Of a stretch of 64,000 bases of DNA, positions 1 to 7,557 are shown one piece after another. Each line of letters opens with the position of its first letter. Positions within the stretch are counted from its first letter, which is position 1. The notes beneath the pieces are model-generated. The model searched no databases. It was not told where the DNA came from and worked only from the letters and a program-made list of their open reading frames with translations. The DNA comes from Nonomuraea angiospora (lineage in GTDB: Bacteria; Actinomycetota; Actinomycetes; Streptosporangiales; Streptosporangiaceae). A program made the position numbers and the translations under genes. The stretch is from NCBI RefSeq assembly GCF_014873145.1, contig NZ_JADBEK010000001.1, positions 7,130,001-7,194,000 of the forward strand. Direction: 5' to 3'.

Positions 1-14
1 CACAATCTCCCCCC

Positions 15-1556
15 ATGCCTCGCCGGATGCTGGCCCTGACCGCCGTACTCACGCTGGCCACGACCGGGTGCGGGGTGCTGCCGAAGAAGGAAGCCGCGCC
101 CTCGCCCGCCATCACCGCGCCGACGTCGAGTGCCCCCGCCACCAGCGCTCCGCCCGCCACCCCCACGGCATCGGATCAAGACACCCGACCGGCCCTGGCC
201 GAAACCCGCAGCACCATGACCGAGAACCTCAAGGTCGAGGTCATCGGCCTCAACCGTGTCGAGGGCAAACACCTCATCGCCCAGATCCGCCTGTCCAACA
301 CCGGCACCGACAAGCACCTGTCCTGGCCCGGCGAGATGGGCGACCGCACCCGCCCCCTCGGCGAGATCAGGTGGGCCTCCGGCATCGGCGTCCTCGACGC
401 GCAGGCCCGCACCTGGCTCCTGCCGTACCAACCCGCCGGCTTCCCCTGCCTGTGCAGCGACCGGGACCGCGACGGCCTCGGCCGCTTCATCGACCCCGGC
501 CAGTCGATCACCGTCTACGCGGTGCTGCCCGCACCGTCGGGCAACCCTGCGACGACCACCGTCGTCACCCCCGTGGGCCCGCCGATGCTCAACGTGCCCA
601 TCAGCGACGAAGCCCCGCCCGGCGACTTCCCCGACCCCGATGCCGAACCCGTCACCCCGGTCACCCGCCGCCTCATCCTCCCCTCCGAATCCCTGGACAA
701 ATCAGAGGAAACCGCCGACGACGGCAAGGAGTTGCAGGTCAACCTCTCCTCCGACGTGCTGTTCGCGGTGGACAAGGCCACCCTCACCACCCAAGCCAAG
801 TCGATCATGGCCCGGACGGCCGAACTCATCGACTCCTCCCCCGCCACAGAGGTGACGGTGGCGGGCCACGCCGACTCCTCCGGCAACGACGCCATCAACG
901 ACCCACTGTCGCTGCGCCGCGCCCAGGCGGTACAGCGCGCCCTGTCGGCACTGGTGCCCAGGGACGGCATCCGCTTCCAGGCCAAGGGGTACGGCTCGCG
1001 CCGCCCGCTGTACGACAACGACAGCGATGAGGGCAAACGCCGCAACCGCCGCGTCACGGTCACCTTCCCCAAACCTCAGCCCACTGTCCAGGCGCCGGTG
1101 GCCACGACCGCTCCCGGCGCGACCGGCCTGACCGGCACCACCAGGGCCGACGGCCAGCCCATCGCCATGGAAGTCTCGGGTCTGCGCCGACTGCCCGGCG
1201 GCCTCGGCCTGCTCACCTACAAGATCACCAATCAGGGATCGGCCGAGACCTGGTTCAGGGACCTTCACCACACCCAGGACTGGGAGGCGTACAAGTATCA
1301 GGCCGCAAGCAACGTCCGCGTGACCGACGTCGCCGCCCGCCGCCAGTACCTGCCCGGCCGCCTGGAAGTCCCCACCGACAACGGCGTGGACTCCTACTGC
1401 GCGTGCACGGACGTCTCCGGCGTCCGCCTCAGCACCGAGAAGTTCGCACCGGGCCAGACCCGCGAGTTCTGGAACCTCTTCGCCCTGCCCGACACCGCCG
1501 ACACCCTCAAGGTCAAGATCGGCCCGTTCCGCGACCTCCAGGTCCCCATCCAGTAA
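15..1556 (+). CDS. OmpA-family lipoprotein with two Ig-like flanking domains
   Basis: A 513-residue exported lipoprotein. The N-terminus has a short signal peptide ending in a lipobox (LATTGC, Cys19), so the mature protein should be lipid-anchored outside the membrane. Residues about 70-200 and 375-510 are related all-beta segments, each with a CxC-type cysteine pair (PCLCSD, YCACTD). Between them, residues about 240-350 form an OmpA C-terminal (peptidoglycan-binding) domain with the NDPLSLRRAQAV, GYGSRRP and RRVTVTF blocks. A cell-wall-associated structural role is likely; the partner is unknown. The start lies 14 bases into the window, so its promoter is not visible. Confidence 0.9.
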   Translation: MPRRMLALTAVLTLATTGCGVLPKKEAAPSPAITAPTSSAPATSAPPATPTASDQDTRPALAETRSTMTENLKVEVIGLNRVEGKHLIAQIRLSNTGTDKHLSWPGEMGDRTRPLGEIRWASGIGVLDAQARTWLLPYQPAGFPCLCSDRDRDGLGRFIDPGQSITVYAVLPAPSGNPATTTVVTPVGPPMLNVPISDEAPPGDFPDPDAEPVTPVTRRLILPSESLDKSEETADDGKELQVNLSSDVLFAVDKATLTTQAKSIMARTAELIDSSPATEVTVAGHADSSGNDAINDPLSLRRAQAVQRALSALVPRDGIRFQAKGYGSRRPLYDNDSDEGKRRNRRVTVTFPKPQPTVQAPVATTAPGATGLTGTTRADGQPIAMEVSGLRRLPGGLGLLTYKITNQGSAETWFRDLHHTQDWEAYKYQAASNVRVTDVAARRQYLPGRLEVPTDNGVDSYCACTDVSGVRLSTEKFAPGQTREFWNLFALPDTADTLKVKIGPFRDLQVPIQ

Positions 1557-1670
1557 CGGCCGGGGATGCGGCGAAGGAGGCATCCCTTCGCGGGAGCAAG
1601 CGAACAGGATCCACCGATCCCTGACCCCCAGGCGCGCGAGCTTCGAGCAATGAAGAGCGAGGAGGAGGCG

Positions 1671-2384
1671 ATGGCCGCGACTTCCATGCTGGCACGCGCG
1701 GCAGCCGGTGTCCCAGCGCTTGGCGGGGAAGGCTCTCACGTTGAGGCGCTGAGCGAGCTGTCGGAGTTTCGCGAGGTCCTGCACGGCTGCCTGACGGCCC
1801 GGCCAGATGAACGGTTCGAGCTGGTCGACGCGGTGGTATGCGCCGACGGGCCGGTACGGACGCTGGTCGGGCTGGCGTTGGTGCCCGAGCATCGGCGCGG
1901 GCACGGCGCGCTGCATGACGCGATCAACCACGGACGGATCGAGATCGGCAGACTGCGGCGGGCATTGGCCGCCCTGCCGCTGCCCCGCACGGCCGGTGGC
2001 CGGATCGTGCTGGCCGCCGATGTGTCCCCGTGGCTGCGCCCGGATGCCCCCACCAGCCCGGACCGGCTGTTCTGCCACACCTACGGCCGCGGGCGGAACG
2101 CCGAGCCGCGCCACGGCTACGGCATCGTCCAGGAGGTCGACCGGCTCTCCGGAGGGCGGGTGCAGCTCAAGATCGGCTCCCTGTACGGCGTCCTCGACCG
2201 GCTGGCCGCGGAAGGGCTGGTCGAACTCGACCGCGAGGAGGTCCAGCAGGGGCGACTGCGCCGCTACTACCGGCTGACCGACTCCGGCGCGCGCGCCCTC
2301 CACGAGGACGCCACCCGACTCGCCGACACCGCCGGCGTGGCGATCACCCGCCTGCGAGCCAGGGCCGCCGGAGGCGCCGCGTGA
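1671..2384 (+). CDS. Chimeric gene: DDE transposase N-terminus fused to PadR-type DNA-binding domain
   Basis: The ATG at 1671 follows a strong GAGGAGGAGG ribosome-binding site. Residues 1-140 match the N-terminus of a common actinobacterial DDE transposase (CADGPVRTLVGL, SLVPEHRRGHG-like, DVSPWLRPDA, DRLFCHTYGRG). The reading then switches, around base 2091-2110, to a PadR winged helix (HGYGI, IGSLYGVLDRL, LRRYYRLTDSG), like the complete PadR at 50541. The PadR part lacks its first helix and the transposase lacks its catalytic domain. It overlaps the next gene by 4 bp, as PadR genes do with their membrane partners. It may be an inert recombination product or a regulator with a borrowed N-terminus and translation start. 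Confidence 0.7.
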   Translation: MAATSMLARAAAGVPALGGEGSHVEALSELSEFREVLHGCLTARPDERFELVDAVVCADGPVRTLVGLALVPEHRRGHGALHDAINHGRIEIGRLRRALAALPLPRTAGGRIVLAADVSPWLRPDAPTSPDRLFCHTYGRGRNAEPRHGYGIVQEVDRLSGGRVQLKIGSLYGVLDRLAAEGLVELDREEVQQGRLRRYYRLTDSGARALHEDATRLADTAGVAITRLRARAAGGAA

Positions 2385-2593
2385 CCGCGTTCCTGCTCGA
2401 ACAGCGTTACCGCCACGTCCTGCGACTACTTCCCGCCTCCTACCGCGCCGAGCGCGAGGAGGAGATGGTGGCCGAGTTCATGGACATGTCCGGCGAGGTA
2501 CCCGACGAGGTGAACCCCCGGCCGCGCTGGGGCGAGATCGCCAGCGTGCTGGCACTGTCCGTCCGGATCCGGCTCGGCATCACTCCTCAGTAG
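2381..2593 (+). CDS. Small protein like the N-terminus of PadR-linked membrane proteins
   Basis: GTG start overlapping the stop of the PadR chimera (GTGA). It encodes 70 residues. The pattern LEQRYRHVLRLLPASYRAEREEEMVAEFMD parallels the start of the membrane protein at 50849 (LELRYRRLLRAYPKEYRAEHGEELIGTLME). In that intact relative this segment continues into a membrane domain; here a TAG stop separates it from the following membrane frame. It is therefore either a split gene or the first piece of a decayed one. No transmembrane segment is present within these 70 residues. Confidence 0.55.
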   Translation: MTAFLLEQRYRHVLRLLPASYRAEREEEMVAEFMDMSGEVPDEVNPRPRWGEIASVLALSVRIRLGITPQ

Positions 2594-2611
2594 GTCGCCT
2601 GGGGCGAGACA

Positions 2612-3012
2612 GTGCGGCTCGTCGCGGTGCTCGGAGTGGCCTTCCGGCGCGCCCGGCTGGCCAAGGTGACTGCGGCGCTGGGCGGCGCCTGGTCCCTGTC
2701 CCTGGTCAACATCCACGGTTCCTACCTGATGGGAGCGTCCTCCGTGCTGCTCGTGGCGGTGCCGGTGCTGGCCGCGCTGGTGGGCTTCCACGGCGACGCC
2801 CCACCGGCCCGCCGTCCCTGGTGGGTGGCTCTGCTGCCACTGACGGCAGTGGCGATGCTGGCGTGGGCGGCCCCTTGTTGATGACCGAGGACACGCTCTG
2901 GTCGTACCCCTGGCTCACTCAAATGGGTATCGCCGTCCTGGCGATCGCGGTGGTCGGGACGCACTGGCTGGTCCGGGGTGGGTCACCGGCACTGCCGCTC
3001 GCGCTGGGCGTG
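2612..3012 (+). pseudogene. Frameshifted PadR-linked membrane protein
   Basis: A GTG-started frame (2612-2881) encodes hydrophobic helices (SSVLLVAVPVLAALVGF, WWVALLPLTAVAMLAW) and then stops. The adjacent frame continues with further membrane sequence (MGIAVLAIAVVGTHWLV, SPALPLALGVMA) to about 3012. The two halves together resemble the middle of the intact membrane protein at 50849. The right end is cut by an IS remnant on the other strand. The arrangement PadR, short segment, membrane segment copies the intact locus at 50.5-51.7 kb, so this is a decayed paralogous locus. Confidence 0.55.
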
Positions 3013-3065
3013 ATGGCCGCGAGGTCCTGCGCCCGGTGGAACGCATCGAGCTGGACGGACGTGGC

Positions 3066-3280
3066 GGCGCCCGCGTGTTCACGGCAGTGGATGCGGAAAT
3101 CCCGGTGGGCGGACGGGACGGCGCGGAGTGAAGTCGCCTGGTCCAGAGCTTGATGGGCCCGATGCCGGTTGTAGAACTCCTCATACTCGCGCAAGGCATG
3201 CCGTAGATGGCGCTCGTTCCAGAGCAGGCATCGATCCAGGAGTTCTCGACGGCATCCATCGCACGCGTCGCCGAACAGTG
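3066..3280 (-). mobile_element. C-terminal remnant of an integrase-core (IS3-like) transposase
   Basis: Read on the minus strand, this stretch gives the typical C-terminal end of an rve-type transposase: REYEEFYNRHRAHQALDQA followed by a Leu-Arg-x-Val-Pro tail. Just upstream in another frame is the preceding block (LDRCLLWNERHLRHAL). Only about 70 codons remain, so it is inert. It separates the decayed membrane gene from the 5'-truncated cupredoxin and probably removed parts of both. The same family leaves fragments at 19090-19400, 38257-38622 and 44905-45090. Confidence 0.6.
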
Positions 3281-3282
3281 CC

Positions 3283-3679
3283 CCCTCCGCCGCTGCCGGG
3301 CAAGGTGGTGGACGTGAAGCTGACCGACACGACGTCCGGGCCGATGGGCGTGACGGTGACCCCGGGCAAGGTCCCGGAGGGCACCGTATCGTTCCACGCG
3401 TCCAGCACGGGCACCCTGGCCCACGAACTCGTCGTGCTGTCGCTCGCGAAGGGGCAGGCCATCGGGAAGCGGCCGACGGGATCCGATGCTCGCGTGAGCG
3501 AGACGGGCAGCCTCGGCGAGGCGTCGCGCAACTGCGGCGGAGGCGAGGGCCAGGGCATCGCGCCGGGCTCCGTGGGCTGGGTGACGCTCACGGAGCACTC
3601 TGGACGGTACGAACTGCTGTGCAACTTTCCGGGGCATTAGGCCGCGGGCATGCGCGCAGCGTTCGATGTCACCAAGTGA
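3283..3679 (+). pseudogene. Cupredoxin-like copper protein, 5' truncated and with a premature stop
   Basis: The frame encodes a cupredoxin fold (KVVDVKLTDT, KVPEGTVSFHASSTGTLAHELVVL, SVGWVTLTEHSGRYELLCNFPGH) with the first His ligand (AHELV), the Cys and the second His. A TAG at 3638-3640 falls where this family has Tyr. In the same frame after it come AAGMRAAFDVTK and TGA (3677-3679), which restore the usual His-Tyr-Ala-Ala-Gly-Met ending with the axial Met ligand. One base change therefore removes the methionine ligand and the last strand. The signal peptide and N-terminus are also missing, replaced by IS-derived sequence. Confidence 0.7.
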
Positions 3680-3697
3680 CGCGGAACCCGCGTGAGG

Positions 3698-4051
3698 TCA
3701 GCGAATGTGGAAGGCAGGGTTGCGGGCCTTGAACGTGCACTCACCCACGAACTTGACCGTCTTGCCGGGCCTGATGCTCTTCCAGCCGGTGCTCTTCTGC
3801 TGCGAACCATTGCCGATCATATTTTTGCACCAGAACACCAGGCGAGCCTTACCGGTTCTGTTCCCCTTGTTCCAGCACTTTCCCCAAACGGTCGTGTTGC
3901 CAGTGCCGGGGGCATTGCATACCACCCTCGCTCCGCTTGCCGTGAACGTGGAGGAGGCCGCCGCCTGCGCAACTCCGCCGCCGATCGACATCAGTACGGA
4001 AATCGCGCCGACGCCGACGCCGACGGCCAGCGAACGCATTACCTTGGTCAT
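3698..4051 (-). CDS. Small secreted protein with four cysteines
   Basis: 117 residues. The start at 4051 was chosen because it follows a GGGAG ribosome-binding site and begins a clear signal peptide (MTKVMRSLAVGVGVGAISVLMSIGGGVAQA). The mature part of about 87 residues has four Cys (VVCNAP, GKCWN, FWCKN, GECTF), enough for two disulfides, and many Lys/Gly/Asn. It lies 154 bp downstream of the HTH/NBR1-Ig gene on the same strand. It resembles the many short exported proteins of actinomycetes whose roles are unknown; no family was recognised. Confidence 0.75.
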   Translation of the reverse strand: MTKVMRSLAVGVGVGAISVLMSIGGGVAQAAASSTFTASGARVVCNAPGTGNTTVWGKCWNKGNRTGKARLVFWCKNMIGNGSQQKSTGWKSIRPGKTVKFVGECTFKARNPAFHIR

Positions 4052-4205
4052 CTTCGTTTCTCCCGTGGTCGGATATTCGTGCGTCTGAATGGGAAAGGTG
4101 CCGTATCGCGCCTTGGCCACCATGCTGACACCCGGCCCTCCAGCCGACCAAGGAATCTTTGTCCAGAGCCCGTCCAAAGCGTGGTTGGACAAATGAAATC
4201 GCAGG

Positions 4206-5099
4206 TCAGGACGGGCCCACTTGGACGTCGAGGAACACCCCGCGTTTGAGCGGGAACAGCACTCGACCCTGCGCATCGGTCATCTTCCAGTAGATGTGGC
4301 AGCTCCCAGGCCTATCCGGCGCCTTCACCCGCACCGCGATGTCCACGGTCTGGCCGGGCGCCGTCGAAGGTATGGCCACCTTTTCCTGCGACCGGCACGG
4401 TGACTTGTTGACACGTGCCAGAAACCGGCCCTCCCAGGCGACCGTTCCTGTGTTGTGAATTCTCCATACCTTCTTGAAGGAAGAGCCCGGCCGCACTTTC
4501 GAACCGTCCGGGTATGTGACGTCGGCCACGAATTCGGAGTTGTCCACGGGAGCCGGGCTCATCATCGGCTCTGAGGGTGGAGGATTGTTTCGGAGCACCT
4601 TCGTGGCCAGCGTGAAGAACACCGCTCCAGCCACCGCCATCGTGGCCGCGGCCACCACGTAGAAGAGGAGACGGCTGCGCTGCGCAGGCCGGGGTGGGAG
4701 AGCCGGATCCGTCCCCGCGTCAAACGGCGGCGCCTCGTCCTGCGTCCCGTCGACGGTGCCCATGCCGGCAGGGGAACTGTCCGCCCTGGCACGCTCCCAG
4801 AGGTCCCGCCACTCCTGCCGGGTCTTCTCCGGGTCGCCGCCCAGGCGGTCGACCGCCAGGACCCGGACGTACTCCCAGGTTGTCTCCCACGTTGGAAACT
4901 TGCGTCCTTGTGCGGCGCTGGCCAGGGACGACTTCGAGGCCGCCGCACCGAGCCGGGAGGCCATCTCCGCGTAGGACGGGTCGCCGGCCGCCTGCTTCAG
5001 TTGCACCAGCTTGTCGGCGAACGCCTCTGTCGTTCCTGAGTCGGGATCGGGCCGAGTCGGCTGTCGTCCTCGTCGCTTCCTGGGACCCTGCGTCTCCAT
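4206..5099 (-). CDS. HTH-type membrane protein with extracytoplasmic NBR1-Ig-like domain
   Basis: 297 residues in three parts. Residues 20-110 are a helical HTH-like domain (FADKLVQLKQAAGDPSYAEMASRLG) of the kind found in actinobacterial transcription regulators. Residues about 150-172 form one transmembrane helix (LLFYVVAAATMAVAGAVFF). Residues about 195-297 form an Ig-like NBR1 domain (FVADVTYPDGSKVRPG, KVWRIHNTGTVAWEG) with two Cys. This one-pass architecture suggests an outside-sensing domain linked to a cytoplasmic DNA- or protein-binding domain. The target is unknown. It is divergent from the secreted protein at 5508. Confidence 0.85.
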   Translation of the reverse strand: METQGPRKRRGRQPTRPDPDSGTTEAFADKLVQLKQAAGDPSYAEMASRLGAAASKSSLASAAQGRKFPTWETTWEYVRVLAVDRLGGDPEKTRQEWRDLWERARADSSPAGMGTVDGTQDEAPPFDAGTDPALPPRPAQRSRLLFYVVAAATMAVAGAVFFTLATKVLRNNPPPSEPMMSPAPVDNSEFVADVTYPDGSKVRPGSSFKKVWRIHNTGTVAWEGRFLARVNKSPCRSQEKVAIPSTAPGQTVDIAVRVKAPDRPGSCHIYWKMTDAQGRVLFPLKRGVFLDVQVGPS

Positions 5100-5288
5100 G
5101 TCCTGTTCACCTTCCTCGTGTGTCGACTACCGGTGGCTGGCGGTGGCGCCTTTCTCTTCCTCCCACCGGCTCCGTCCAATGTCCAAGCCCGATCCTTGGA
5201 CGGAGCCTGGACAAAGTTCGCTGGGATTGGCGGCCATCCGATGGCAGGGTGGTGGACATCCCCGCCGGCACGTCGCCGCGATCATCGG

Positions 5289-5315
5289 TGTGACGTCCAC
5301 GCTCACGGCGTCACA
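5289..5315. other. 7-bp inverted repeat TGTGACG...CGTCACA
   Basis: Perfect 7-bp arms separated by 13 bp, in the 408-bp divergent region between the genes at 5099 (minus) and 5508 (plus). It could be an operator for a dimeric regulator. The TGTGA/TCACA arms recall Crp half-sites, but the spacing is too wide for a classical Crp box. Function is not established. Confidence 0.35.
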
Positions 5316-5349
5316 TCTTGGCCCTGCGAAGGGACTCCCAACGGGGGGT

Positions 5350-5462
5350 GATTCAGCCCGCCAACCGTCGCGGCTGTCGGTGTCGCCTCCGTCCTGTCGG
5401 CCGTCGGAGGCGTCGTCCCTGCCGTCGACGTCCCCGGGCACGCCGGTCCGGCGGGCTGAATC
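5350..5462. promoter_or_regulatory. Nested inverted repeats in the leader of the 5508 gene
   Basis: An outer perfect 13-bp pair (GATTCAGCCCGCC at 5350-5362, GGCGGGCTGAATC at 5450-5462) encloses an inner perfect 8-bp pair (CGCCTCCG at 5384-5391, CGGAGGCG at 5405-5412). As RNA this would be a long stem with an internal hairpin ending 46 nt before the ATG at 5508. It could be a structured 5' leader. The terminal inverted repeats also fit a tiny MITE-like element, but no target duplication is seen. Confidence 0.45.
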
Positions 5463-5507
5463 CACAGCTCGGCGAGGCGACCTGAGCACAGTAGAAAGGA
5501 ACTGTTC

Positions 5508-5852
5508 ATGTCCGTGATCACTCGTATGGCCAGCCTGCGGACCCGGGCGGCCGTTGTCGCCGCCTCCACCGCCGTTGTCGCCGGTCTGGGCGTCGGTGTC
5601 GGCGCCACTCCGGCGTCGGCGGACGTCCACCGCGGAGTCGCCGGGTGTTTCGCTTGGTCCTGGGGAGACGGCAACACGTCCGTGACGGTGTACTGGCGCA
5701 ACCGGTGCGGCAACAAGCGCAAGCTGTACATCAAGTACAGCCTGGGCTGGACCACCAAGAACTACACGGCGGTCGTCAAGGCCGGCGGCAAGGGGCACAA
5801 GAAGTTCCAGACCGCTTCGATCGTGTCCATCAGGGACGGAGGCCGCGCCTAG
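5508..5852 (+). CDS. Small secreted basic protein with one Cys pair
   Basis: 114 residues with a signal peptide ending ATPASA-D (cleavage near residue 38). The mature part of about 75 residues is basic and beta-rich with two Cys (AGCFAW, NRCGNK) and aromatic residues (WSWGDG, VYWRN, KYSLGWTTKNYT). The size, cysteine spacing and Trp-rich strand are loosely like small secreted beta-barrel inhibitors, but no family was recognised. The ATG follows an AAAGGA ribosome-binding site. It may be controlled by the structured leader at 5350-5462. Confidence 0.75.
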   Translation: MSVITRMASLRTRAAVVAASTAVVAGLGVGVGATPASADVHRGVAGCFAWSWGDGNTSVTVYWRNRCGNKRKLYIKYSLGWTTKNYTAVVKAGGKGHKKFQTASIVSIRDGGRA

Positions 5853-5941
5853 CCCGAGGGCCGCGACAACGGAGATGAGCACATGACTCCTTGCCGCTCC
5901 TCGTGTGCTGCCGTTTGCTGTATCTGATCTTCATCCGGGTT

Positions 5942-5968
5942 GCGGGCCGGCTGATCCTGCCGGCTCGC
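5942..5968 (+). terminator. Possible terminator after the 5508 gene
   Basis: GCGGGCCGGC and GCCGGCTCGC pair around a 7-nt loop with one mismatch, 90 bp past the stop. There is no T-run, as is usual in high-GC actinomycetes. The rest of 5853-6218 holds no recognisable gene. Confidence 0.4.
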
Positions 5969-6218
5969 AGTAACCACCGCACGAGACGTGAAGTGATCGG
6001 CGCCGGAGATGGGCAGAACCTATGACGACGGTGCCGTGGTCACACTGGCGCCGGCTCGGGAGTGAGGGAGACGACCAGGGTTCACAGCCTCGGCGGGATC
6101 AGGGCGGAACATCGTCAAGCCCGTGGTGTCTCCCACCCGCTGATAACGCTTCGGCCCTGACCAGCGCCCATGCCCCTTCATGGCTGGGGAAAGGGGGAAG
6201 GGCCTGCGCATGGCCGCG

Positions 6219-6812
6219 TCACGGTGGTGACGTCGTGCCGTCCCGTGTCTGGCTGGAGCTATCCGGTACGAGGGGTAGGAGGATTTCATAGAGGTCGCGA
6301 AGCTGGTCAGCGTCGACGGGAGGAAAGACGACAGTTGCTCCAACCGCAAGCAGGTAGGGCAACAGGGCCGCCGTCCGGGCCTCCTCGTCGCTGGCGACGG
6401 CTGATCGCCACACCCGCTGGAGTGCGGACAGTCTGGCCTCGTCCAGGCGGGTCTGCACGGCACGCACATCCGCATCCCATGTCGCCCACGCCCGCACTGC
6501 GATATCGAGTTCTGGACGATAGAGTCCTGTGCCGCCAGGGCGGACGAGTTTCGTCAGCCGTGCCAGAATTACCCGGGCACCAGCCGACTCGCCGACGTCG
6601 GCAATTGCATTCTCGAGCGTTTCGATCGATAGGTGCTCGAAATGGGCGAGAAGCGCTTTCTTGTATCCCTCTGCGCCATCGAAGTGATGGTGGAACGACC
6701 CTTTCGACAGGTTAAGCCGAGCGGCGATCCGGTCGATTCGAATCCCTGCTGCGCCTTCTTCAGCGAGGACCTTCAAGCCTTCGTTCAACCACCGGTCTCG
6801 TGCCGTACTCAT
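6219..6812 (-). CDS. TetR-family regulator
   Basis: 197 residues. The N-terminal TetR helix-turn-helix is clear (VLAEEGAAGIRIDRIAARLNLSKGSFHHHF, residues about 14-46), followed by an all-helical ligand-binding domain. It lies 58 bp downstream of the DoxX gene on the same strand. A perfect inverted repeat CATACC-N4-GGTATG sits only 9 bp before the start codon, and a nearly identical site lies before the DoxX gene, so it probably represses both units. No good ribosome-binding site is seen; a leaderless transcript is possible. Confidence 0.9.
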   Translation of the reverse strand: MSTARDRWLNEGLKVLAEEGAAGIRIDRIAARLNLSKGSFHHHFDGAEGYKKALLAHFEHLSIETLENAIADVGESAGARVILARLTKLVRPGGTGLYRPELDIAVRAWATWDADVRAVQTRLDEARLSALQRVWRSAVASDEEARTAALLPYLLAVGATVVFPPVDADQLRDLYEILLPLVPDSSSQTRDGTTSPP

Positions 6813-6820
6813 CCGGCAAA

Positions 6821-6836
6821 CATACCATCAGGTATG
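6821..6836. promoter_or_regulatory. TetR operator 1 (CATACC-ATCA-GGTATG)
   Basis: Perfect 6-bp arms with a 4-bp spacer, immediately upstream of the TetR start codon. The same arms and spacing recur at 7272-7287 upstream of the DoxX gene, which supports a shared dimeric operator used for autoregulation. Confidence 0.7.
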
Positions 6837-6870
6837 GAGCGGTCCGCGCTCGCCGAGGCGCATGCGAGCT

Positions 6871-7230
6871 TCATGCCATGAAGCTGAAGAAGCCGACGGC
6901 GATGCAGATCAACAGCATGGCGGTGGCGTTGAGGAAGAGGTTACGGCCGAAGTCTCGGGCCGCGATGTGCATCGCGATGGCGACCATGAAGTAGAGGACG
7001 AGCGCAGCACAGGTCACGGCACCGAGGTACGGCAGCCAGATGCCCAGGATCAGACCGGCCGCGGCGGCGAACTTCAGCGGGGGCATGATCCACCAGTAAC
7101 GTCGCGGCCAGTTCACGTCTTCGAAGCACTGGGCGATGAACGGAACGGGCTTGATGCACATGACGGCGTCACCGACCTGGATGATCGCTAGGACGACAAC
7201 CGGCCAAACCGGATCGGGCAATGCTGACAT
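6871..7230 (-). CDS. DoxX-like integral membrane protein
   Basis: 119 residues with four predicted membrane helices (VVVLAIIQVGDAVM, LKFAAAAGLILGIWL, VTCAALVLYFMVAIAMHIAA, ATAMLLICIAVGFFSF). The order and the conserved block around PPLKFAAAAGLILG fit the DoxX/DoxD-like family found in many actinobacteria under TetR control. The exact role is unknown; members have been linked to oxidative stress and thiol metabolism. An operator for the adjacent TetR protein lies 42-57 bp upstream of the start. Confidence 0.8.
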   Translation of the reverse strand: MSALPDPVWPVVVLAIIQVGDAVMCIKPVPFIAQCFEDVNWPRRYWWIMPPLKFAAAAGLILGIWLPYLGAVTCAALVLYFMVAIAMHIAARDFGRNLFLNATAMLLICIAVGFFSFMA

Positions 7231-7269
7231 GTCTCTCCTCGGGCAATGAATTGCTCACGATGCACTAGT

Positions 7270-7294
7270 ACCATACCATACGGTATAGTATGGT
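7270..7294. promoter_or_regulatory. TetR operator 2 upstream of the DoxX gene
   Basis: The core CATACC-ATAC-GGTATA (7272-7287) matches operator 1 with the same 4-bp spacer. It is embedded in longer outer arms ACCATAC (7270-7276) and GTATGGT (7288-7294). The rest of 7295-7557 holds no recognisable gene. Confidence 0.7.
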
Positions 7295-7557
7295 CAGCGC
7301 AGGCCATTCAGCTTGCACGGCTACCACCAGCGATACCTGGCCGATCTGCCGGTCAGCGGACGTGGCGCGGTCGTCGAGGTGCCGGTGCGGCGACCGCCCC
7401 TCCCAAGCTCCCTTTTCGGGAAGATCATCACGGGTCGAGTGCCCGATCAAACCCTCCTCAGGCTCACAGGGGCCTGACCTGGGCGGATGTAATTATCGGC
7501 AGGCGCACAGCCGACTGGCGCCCAGCGGGCCGCCCAGCATCCGCTCACCATCACCTG

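Noticed and set aside
702..2303. 533-codon minus-strand open frame
   Set aside because: Antisense to the OmpA lipoprotein and PadR chimera; low-complexity GC-skew translation.
5289..5315. Crp-box reading of TGTGA...TCACA
   Set aside because: The half-sites are 17 bp apart instead of 6, so it is not a classical Crp site; listed only as an inverted repeat.
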